Source: Ziziphus jujuba
Lineage: Eukaryota > Streptophyta > Magnoliopsida > Rosales > Rhamnaceae
Direction: 5' to 3'
Length of the DNA: 64,000 nt
NCBI RefSeq assembly: GCF_031755915.1
Contig: NC_083379.1
Location: 19,540,001 to 19,604,000, forward strand
Part shown: positions 56,594 to 64,000 of the stretch, piece by piece
How the letters are laid out: the number at the start of each line of letters is the position of its first letter
Position numbering within the stretch: the first letter of the stretch is position 1
Translations under genes and position numbers: made by a program
Notes under the pieces: generated by a model
Database searches by the model: none
Told to the model about the DNA's origin: nothing
The model's input: only the letters and a program-made list of their open reading frames with translations

Positions 56594-57480
56594 AGATGAC
56601 TATTGAAGGGAGTTTTATATAGCCAGCAATTCCTTGCTTTGATGATCACTATGATCATTGGAGCATGCTGATGAAAAATTTCCTATGATCTAAGGAATAT
56701 TGGGAGCTAGTGGAGCTTGGGGTATGTTAAGCCAATGAGTGGATCGTTGCAAATAGATGCACAATGAAAGAAGGATGATGAGATGAAGTTGAAAGACTTG
56801 AAAGTGAATAACTAACTCTTTCATGCCATCGATCGCACAGTTCTCGACACCATTCTTAAGAAGGATACTGCCAAAGAAATATGGAATGCCATGAAGAAAA
56901 GGTTTGAAGGGAATGTAAAGGTCAAGAGGTCTCATCTTCAAGCTCTTCACAAAGAATTTGAAACTCTTGAGATGAGATTTGGTGAAAGAGTGATAGAATA
57001 CTTCTCTAGGGTCATGACGGTGGCAAACAAGATGTGAATTTATGGAGATGATATGCAGGATGTTAAAGTGGTGGAAAAAATTCTATGCTCTTTAACTTAG
57101 AAGTTCAACTATGTTGTTTGTTCTATTGAGGAGTCAAAGGACATTGATGCCCTCACTATTGATGAGTTACAAAGCTCATTAATAATACATGAACAGAAGT
57201 CCTAGAGGTGCAGGGGTGAGGATTAGGCCTTCAAGATGACATATGAAGGAGGAAGAGGTCGTGGTTATGGTGCCAATAGAGGAAGAGAAAAAGGGAGAGG
57301 TCAAGCATTTTTAACAAGGCAACTGTGGAGTGTTACTGATGTCATAATCTTGGACATTTTCTGTATGAATGTCCTTTTGGGAACAAAGAAGCAAACTATA
57401 CAGAGTTTGATGAGGAAGATGAAATGTCTTATATGGAACTATATGAGGCCAGAAGAGAAAATGCGTGGTTCTTTGATTTA
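56594..57480 (+). pseudogene. copia gag
   Basis: MTIEGSFI, DDHYDHWSMLMKNFL and YWELVELG lead into the gag domain AIDRTVLDTILKKDTAKEIW, NAMKKRFEGNVKVKRSHLQA, LHKEFETLEMRFGERV and EYFSRVMTVANKM. A glycine/arginine-rich stretch (GGRGRGYGANRGREKGRG) follows, then the zinc knuckle C-Y-stop-C-H-N-L-G-H-F-L-Y-E-C at about 57,330-57,372. A TGA sits inside the knuckle, and other stops and shifts are present. Confidence 0.85.
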
Positions 57481-58740
57481 GGGTGTTCTAATCACATGTG
57501 CAACAACTGAGCTGTATTTAGAGAAATCAATGAAAAATTTTGGCATTCGGTGAAATTGGGGAACAACACTAAGATAAATGTGATGGGAAAGGGAAGTGTG
57601 AAGCTGTAGCTGAATAGAGTTAATCATGTTTTTACTGAGGTATACTATATTCGGGAGTTGAGGAATAATCTCTTAAGCATAGGGCAGTTGCAAGAAAGGG
57701 GCTTGGCTATTTTGATCAAGGAAAGGATGTACAAGATATTTCATCTAGAGAAGGGTTTGATCATTCAAACCAACATGAGTGTCAATAGGCTGGTTATCTT
57801 ATCGACTCAATCTTAAGCTCCTTCTTAAGCACAATATGATCAGTGCTTTCACGCAAGAGATCAAAACTTATCTCATCTTTGGCATCAGAGGTATGGGTAT
57901 TTAAGTTATAAGGTTTTGATAACCTTGCTATAAAAGAACATGGAACTTCCTCAACTCTCTGCCACTGATTGCATCAATGGGGAACAACACTGTGACCCTA
58001 TCTCAAAGCGGATTATTTGGAAAGTAATTCAGAAATTGGAACTTTTTCATGTGCATATTTATGGTCCGATCACTACTACATCTAATAGCAACAAGAGGTA
58101 CATTTTGTTTTTCATTGATTATTATAGTAGAAAAACATGGGTGTATTTTTTGGTAGAAAAATAAGAAGCTTTAAATTGTTTTAAATGTTTTAAGACTATG
58201 GTTGAGAAAGAAACAGGGTTGTTTCTTAAGTGTTTGCGCACTAATAGAGGAAAGGAATTCAATTTAAATGAGTTCAATGATTTCTACAAATAAAGTAGGA
58301 TCAAGAGGCAATTGACCACTGCTTATACTCTACAACATAACGGTGTAGTTGAAAGGAAGAATAGAACAGTGATTAACATGGTTCGTTAAATGCTATCTAA
58401 CAAGAACATTCCTAAGACTTTTTGGCCGGAAGTAGTGAACTGGACTATCGATGCCTTAAATGGGTGTCCTATATTGACTGTCAAGGATGTTACACCAGAG
58501 GAGGCTTGGAGTGGAGTCAAACCCTCAGTAGATCAATTTTTAGTCTTTAGTTGCATAACACACGTCCATCTTCTAAAAGCAAGGAGCGCCAAACTTGAAA
58601 GTAGAAGCATTAGTTATGTGCTATTGGGAGTTAGTGAGGAATCAAAAGGTTACATGCTATATGATCATGTTTTTATGAAGATTGTTGTGAGTAAAGATAT
58701 AATTTATGAAAAAAGGAAGTAGTGGGATTGGACATGAGTT
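57460..58740 (+). pseudogene. copia protease and integrase
   Basis: The protease motif reads WFFDLGCSNHMC (normally DSG, here DLG). A GAG-pre-integrase part follows, with ELRNNLLSIGQLQERGLAI and HLWHQRYGYLS. In the integrase core, ELFHVHIYGPI replaces the first catalytic D by H, FFIDYYSRKTWVYF follows, CLRTNRGKEF replaces the second D by N, and NGVVERKNRTVINM keeps the E. The C-terminal part reads FWPEVVNWTIDALNGCP and PEEAWSGVKPSVD. Several TAA/TAG codons interrupt the frame. Two of three catalytic residues are lost. Confidence 0.88.
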
Positions 58741-58912
58741 ATGAAAAAATAGTAGACTTAGAATAGGGTGATGGTGATGTGAGAATGAAGAAGTGTTAGT
58801 GAAAATGGGAATGGAGATGATACTGATGGAGAGGTAGGAGAGACTAACGATGAAGGAGTTAATGAAGAGGAAGATGGTTCTATTATGCGTCAAGAGAGAG
58901 TGAGGGAACTAA

Positions 58913-58917
58913 AGCAA
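58913..58917. repeat. Target site duplication AGCAA (left, solo LTR 2)
   Basis: AGCAA stands directly before the LTR and again at 62,175-62,179 directly after it. Confidence 0.9.
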
Positions 58918-61900
58918 TGTCAAGATCCATCCCAGATTACTCGTCAGAACTTTAAAGAAGCTCTGATTCTAGGAAAAACCTTTTGGACTTTCTAATGAAA
59001 AATCCAGCAGAATCTTCCTTAAGGGTTGGACATGCCACAAAATTTCTTCCACAAAAAAAACACTTCTAAAAGCACCACCTTATTCCTCCCATCTTATTAC
59101 AATTGATTTCGATAAATTTCAACATTTCATAATAACATACAAGGAATAAGTGCAATATTAATCAAATAAATATCCAACATAGTATACAAAGCATCATAGG
59201 GTATAATTAAGTATAAAATTTAATACAATAAGGATAGAAAGTAGTATTACAAAATAAAAACGAAAGAAAGGAAAAGGGCTTCTTGGACTTCAGAGATGAA
59301 CAAAGATGTCAAGCTCATCCCCGGACGTTCAACGCCTACTAACTTGGACCTAGAGGAACGTATTTAAAAACATAAGATACTAATCATCCCAATGAATGAT
59401 CCTAACTATTACATAAATAATAATATAACAGTGTAAAATAATTTTGATTAATTAATAATAAATAAATATAAATAATAATACATAAGCAAAATTTAATATT
59501 TTCTCTCAAAACTACTACAATTTCACGCAGTTGGAAATGTTTCCCTTTGAAAACAATTTTAACAAAACACATCGTTTTATACCCCCAAAATCAAGGAATT
59601 AATTAATTAAGTAAAATACAAATAAAATACAATAAATTAAAAATATAAAATTTTCATTGAAAATAAATTGAATAACAATTATTAAATTGTGAATAAAATA
59701 TCATAAAATAGAATAGAATAGAATGGCAATTAAAATTTATATTAGAGAAATTTGATATAAGAACAAAATTAAACTCAATATATAATTTATAAAGTTTTAT
59801 TTAAATAAATCAATTAAATAATAACAAAAATATTTTAATTAATTTAAAACATCCATATGAAACAAGTGGTAAAAATATAATAAAATTTATTTAAAAACAT
59901 CAATTTAATTTATATAATAAGAATGTGGTAAAATGCATTTTAAAACATTAATTTGAAATAAATAATAAAACACAATTAAATACATTTAATTTTAAATACA
60001 ATTTTAAAACATTTTTGTTTGACAATCGTGTCGAAAAAAAATTACTTGATGCACCATACTATATACTAGTCGTGCCAAGCAATACCTAGCATCCCAAGTA
60101 TCACTATGATGGAGAGGTTACATAGAGAACTTGGAATGGTTACCTTGTTGACCCCGGCACCGGTGCTAACAACAGTCATCCTAGCCATGGAGAGGTGTGG
60201 CTGATGCTCAATGTCATTATACCTGCCTACCCTTAGGTCCATGACTCCCAAAAGAAGACCTTAAATACTTGTGTGCTGATAATCACAATAGATACGGTAC
60301 AGAACATCAGTACTGTATGGTGCATTTAAAATCATAAATTATGAATCTTATAAATACCAAAATTTAATGAAAATAACGGATTTAGTACATCACTTAAACC
60401 CATAAAAATCTACCTTTACTTTTAATCCATCATCATAAATCTATAAATTTTAAATCCATCAATTTTACCACAATGAACCCAAATCCACAAATATTTAAAT
60501 GCATAAATATATTTTTGAGTGTAATAATTTAAAACAAATATTTTCCTCAAATTCTTAAAAATTAATTTTTACAAATCTACATTTAAACCACATAAAATCC
60601 ACAATAATTAAAATTCATGTAAATGCATTTTTTAGATTCATAATAAATCCATCAATAAAAATTAACAACAATTTAGTAATAATTTTAAAACATAATGTCT
60701 TTAAAACCCAAATATATATTTGATGCACATATATATTGAAATCATCCCAATTAGCATCATAAATTCAATTAGAAATTTTCTTAAATATCAAACACATATA
60801 ACATATTTTTCAAAAATTCAATTAACATAATATATATATTTAAACAACCCAAAATAGTTTTGAAGGAGGATCACTTATCTCAAGTGCGTGAATCAATCAG
60901 ATCCTCCATGGGATCAATCCCACCATTTACACGTGGACCTAAAATATCACTATTACATAAAACCGATTAAATTAATATTTTAATCATGTATAATACACAT
61001 AGGTATCTAGGGGAGCTAACACAAACGTTGTCCAAAATTTACAAATGATATACCAAAACAAAGCTTATAATACGAGAATTACAGATTAGGTCTTATCTCT
61101 CGGAGATCGGATCTATGGTGGTCAAAATCTAACCAGAAAAATTTTAGACATAATATCTTCGTATCTCGGAATCTGTTGAGATTTGGAGGAAAATGACCTT
61201 GGATTTGGGTTTAAGGAGGTTAAATTAGTGGAAAAAGGTGGTTGAACTCATTGAAAACTCGCTAGAACCAAGTTTTTCAATGAGCCACCGTGATCACAGA
61301 AAATGTCACCGACGGCAGTGCATTCGCCTGCCAATGGCCATGAGTTTTGGTGGAGAGATAGATAGGATGATGGGCAACTCAAAGGTACAGGTGGTGTAAA
61401 AAATAGATGGCTGAATTGGGAGAAATTGACCGTCTAAGCCAACGGCACATTTGTAGAAAGACACTTTGATCTTGGCACGTCGCCGGTAATCTAGCCGTGA
61501 TTTTTGACCAATCGACTAGTCTCAAGTAGGTCACATGGTGGCAGGTGCATGTGGGTTGATGGTGGCTGGAAAAGGGTCAATGACGTAAGGCCGATTTCTC
61601 TTTTTTCCCTCCTCTTTCTCTATCCTATTTCTCTTTCTCTCTTTTCTCTCTCTGCCACCTAACTTGGTTTCCCACCAATAAAATGCCATCCATTGCTGCC
61701 ACTGTGCACTCACAGTATTTTCTGGATTTTTGACACGTGGCAATTGTCATTAGACACTGTGCACACACATAGATTGGTAACTATTAAATGTTGTTCCTGA
61801 AAAACTTTGCAGGTATATAACTTTTGAACCTAGTGTCAAAATTAAGCGTGCTACTAGTCTATGAACTCGTATCGATGAGTACTTTATAACTATATATAAG

Positions 61901-62174
61901 TCAAAATAAGATTTTATAACAATAAAAACTCAAACACGGTGCCCTTGAACAGTTCAGACCCCAACTTGTTTCACTCATAACTTTCAAAATGTAGCTCTGT
62001 TTTTTATATGCTACTAGTCTAAGAAACTCAAGTTAATATGTACTTTGTAATGGTGTCTCAATCAATGCAAAATTTGATATAGACAAAAAGTCAAATTGGC
62101 CTCATTTAATCAACGCCTGTCAACTTGGTCAATGTGAGAAAAATTTCCAGTGTACCTCAGGACGGGGTGTTACA
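58918..62174 (-). mobile_element. Solo LTR 2, 3,257 bp, nested in copia
   Basis: Starts TGTCAAGATCCATCC and ends GGACGGGGTGTTACA on the plus strand, the same terminal pattern as solo LTR 1. Shared landmarks include TTCCTTAAGGGTTGGACATG (versus TCCCTTAAGGGTAGGACTTA) and the GGATCAATCCCACCATTTAC part. The AGCAA target duplication is perfect. It has no coding content; a 70-codon frame at 61,531-61,743 is spurious. CpG sites are fewer than in solo LTR 1. Confidence 0.92.
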
Positions 62175-62179
62175 AGCAA

Positions 62180-62900
62180 CCCCATGGGAGGCAACCTCCT
62201 ATGTGGATAGGTGATTATGATAGTGGAGAAGGTCTATTTGAGGATGAAATTCATATGGCACTAGTGGTATCAACTAATCCATTGTATTTTGAGGAAGCTG
62301 TGAAGTGCAAATTGGAGATTGGCCATGGATAGTGAAATCAAATCCATTGAGAAGAACAAAACATGGACACTCATTGAGCTTCCAACTAAAGCCAAAAGAA
62401 TTGGAGTGAAGTGGATTTACAAAACCAAATACAATGAGCATGGAAAGATTGATTGGTACAAGGCTTGTTTGGTTGCTAAAGGGTACTTGTAGAAGCATGG
62501 AATAGATTACATAGAAATTTTTGCACCAGTGGCAAGGATGGATACAGTAAGGATGATTATTGCTCTAGCTGCACTAAAGGATTGGAAGATTTTTCAGCTG
62601 GATGTCAAGTCGGCTTTTTTCCATGGTAAGCTGAGTGAAGATGTTTGTTTGGAGCAGCCAAGAAGGTATGAAGAAAAAAAAAAGGCAATGAGCATTTGGT
62701 TTACAAATCACACAAAGTTTTTTATAGATTAAAACAAGGTCCATGAGCTTGATTTAGTTTAATCAAAGCACATTTCATTGGTGAAGGGTTTCAAAGGTGT
62801 GATAGCGAGTAGTTATCATTCATAAAGAGAAGTGGAGAAGGAAAAATTATCATTGTAAGTGTTTATGTTGATGATTTAATTTTTACTGGTGACGATGAAG
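62180..62900 (+). pseudogene. copia reverse transcriptase
   Basis: Reads IEKNKTWTLIELPTKAKRIG, VKWIYKTKYNEHGKIDWYKA, CLVAKGYL, a stop, KHGIDYIEIFAPVARMDTVR, DWKIFQLDVKSAFFHGKL and, after frameshifts, the active site VYVDDLIFTGDDE at about 62,859-62,900. The YVDD motif is intact. Stops and frameshifts between 62,680 and 62,860 break the frame. Confidence 0.88.
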
Positions 62901-63775
62901 TTATGATGTCTGAATTTAAAAGCTCTATGTTAAAAGAGTTTAATATGTCTGACTTGGGGACGATGAGGGTTTTTCTTGAGATCGAGGTGCTACAAGAGCC
63001 TGATGGTATTTACATATGTCAAAGGAAATACACATTGGAGGTTTTAAGAAGGTTTGGTATGATGGAAAGTAATTCAGTGTGCAGTCTAATAATTCCAGGT
63101 TTCAAATTGAGCAAAGATGGAGAGGGAGTCCTGATCGATAAGACATACTACAATCAGTTGATGGAGAGTTTAATGTATCTCACTACCACGAGACCAGAAA
63201 TGATGTTTGCTACTTGTCTCATAAGTAGATATATGGAAAAACCAATGGAGAGTTATCTACAAGCAGCTAAGAGAGTACTTCAATACTTAAAAGGGACTAT
63301 GAATTATGGGATTCATTATAAGAAAGGAGGAGATGGTGAGTTGTTGGCATTTATAGATAGCAATTGTGCTAGAGATATGGAGGATAAGAAGGGTACATCT
63401 GGGTGTGTGTTTTTAATGAGTTTAGGTGCTGTTTTATGGTGTTCAAAAAGCAGCCTATTGTGACTTCATCAATCACAGAAGTTGAGCTCGTGGCAACTGC
63501 AGTCTGTGCTTATCAAGGAGTCTGAATGAAGAGGATTTTAAAGGAGCTAGAACATTCTGGTGGAGGATGTACTACTGTGATGTATGGCAATAGCTCAACC
63601 ATCAAGTTGTCTAAAAATCAAGTTATGCATGGTTGCAGCATGCATATTGATGTAAGGTTTCATTTCTTAAGGAATCTTAGTAAGGATGGTACAATTGATT
63701 TAGTTCATTGTGGGAGTTAGGATCAAATGGCGAATATGATGACCAAATTATTGAAGCTTGAAGTTTTTTAGAAGC
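62901..63775 (+). pseudogene. copia RT C-terminus and RNase H
   Basis: LKEFNMSDLGTMRVFLEIEV, YICQRKYTLEVLRRFGMMES, YNQLMESLMYLTTTRPEMMF and AAKRVLQYLKGTMNYGIHYK are the RT thumb. RNase H follows: LLAFIDSNCARDMEDKKGTS with first acidic residue, GAVLWCSK, then a frameshift, TSSITEVELVATAVCAYQGV and KLSKNQVMHGCSMHIDVRFH. The final QMANMMTKLL marks the end of pol. The open part 62,903-63,463 is one of the longest unbroken frames in the window. Confidence 0.88.
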
Positions 63776-63839
63776 TTCGAAAGCTACTGGGAGTTTATGA
63801 GATTTCTAGCATAAACTAATTTGCTTCATAACATTTAGT

Positions 63840-63852
63840 TTAAGGGAGGGAA
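63840..63852 (+). promoter_or_regulatory. Polypurine tract of copia element
   Basis: TTAAGGGAGGGAA directly precedes the right LTR, the expected plus-strand primer. Confidence 0.8.
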
Positions 63853-64000
63853 TGAAAGAGTGTATTGGAGTTTTCTTTTTTCAGAATAATTCTCTGGTTT
63901 TCAAGGAAAGTCCTAGTTTTTAGGGAGATCTAATTGTATTTGACTTGTTCAAAAGCTTTTGTTATGACTTGGCTTTATTTTCACCAAAGTGGGCTGTTTT
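63853..64000 (+). repeat. Right (3') LTR of copia element, cut by window end
   Basis: Starts TGAAAGAGTGTATTGGAG and aligns with the first 148 of 248 bp of the left LTR, with visible divergence. Confidence 0.85.

Larger units (their letters stand above)
56272..64000 (+). mobile_element. Ty1/copia LTR retrotransposon, decayed, interrupted
   Basis: Plus-strand element with left LTR (56,272-56,519), primer site, gag with zinc knuckle, protease, integrase, a nested solo LTR, RT, RNase H, a polypurine tract and the start of the right LTR at 63,853. The order PR-IN-RT-RH defines copia. Many stops and frameshifts are present. The right end lies outside the window, so the target duplication cannot be checked (GTCTG precedes the left LTR). 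Confidence 0.92.

Noticed and set aside
61531..61743. 70-codon minus-strand open frame
   Set aside because: Inside solo LTR 2, in a purine-biased stretch without any recognisable domain.

Overview
The window is nuclear DNA from a flowering plant, most likely a eudicot. It is AT-rich and gene-poor, full of simple repeats, and dominated by decayed LTR retrotransposons. One block of organelle-derived DNA fills the left end. I see no sign of a bacterial or viral genome and no CRISPR array. I found no coherent undescribed system; the most notable items are the shredded organelle mosaic and an antisense extra ORF inside a Tat-type retrotransposon.

Region 1-12,410 is a mosaic of short organelle fragments, each about 50-650 bp, joined in scrambled order and orientation. 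Plastid pieces recognised are ndhD, ycf2 (twice), rpoC2 (four pieces), infA, matK, ndhB, rrn16, ndhF, ycf1, ndhI, atpA, ndhG, trnD-GUC, rpl33 (twice), atpB, cemA, trnR-UCU, trnG-UCC (intron plus exon 2), trnC-GCA, psaA, trnV-GAC (twice, inverted), atpE, petA and two inverted-repeat spacers. One piece, ccmC, is mitochondrial. All the protein pieces are truncated and most carry stops or frameshifts, so none is a working gene. Some tRNA pieces still fold.

Region 12,411 to about 14,200 is a degenerate Ty3/gypsy remnant on the minus strand (end of gag, protease, start of RT) that abuts petA. Region 14,200-25,640 is AT-rich intergenic DNA containing a pair of about 1.1-kb repeats in inverted orientation (16.65-17.80 and 22.43-23.53 kb).

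Region 25,647-40,301 is a full-length but inactive Ty3/gypsy element of the Tat type in minus orientation, with two LTRs of about 690 bp and a 5-bp target duplication (TCTAC). From its 5' end (right) it has a PBS, gag, protease, RT, RNase H, a second (archaeal-type) RNase H, integrase, a long untranslated stretch with degenerate 87-bp repeats, and an antisense extra ORF (plus strand, 26.8-28.8 kb) before the 3' LTR. Its gag is split by a 2.8-kb solo LTR (35,839-38,650, target duplication GAAAA).

Region 41,595-42,203 holds the only intact protein gene I can support: a 202-residue RNase H-like (RVT_3-type) protein. Region 42.2-54.1 kb is AT-rich intergenic DNA with microsatellites, two MITE-like hairpins set in TA repeats, and a 111-114 bp tandem repeat.

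Region 54,133 to about 56,200 is a diverged LTR-like sequence of the same family as the solo LTRs. Region 56,272-64,000 is a Ty1/copia element in plus orientation. Its left LTR is complete and its right LTR is cut by the window end. It is interrupted between integrase and RT by a second solo LTR (58,918-62,174, target duplication AGCAA). Both retrotransposons carry many stops and frameshifts.
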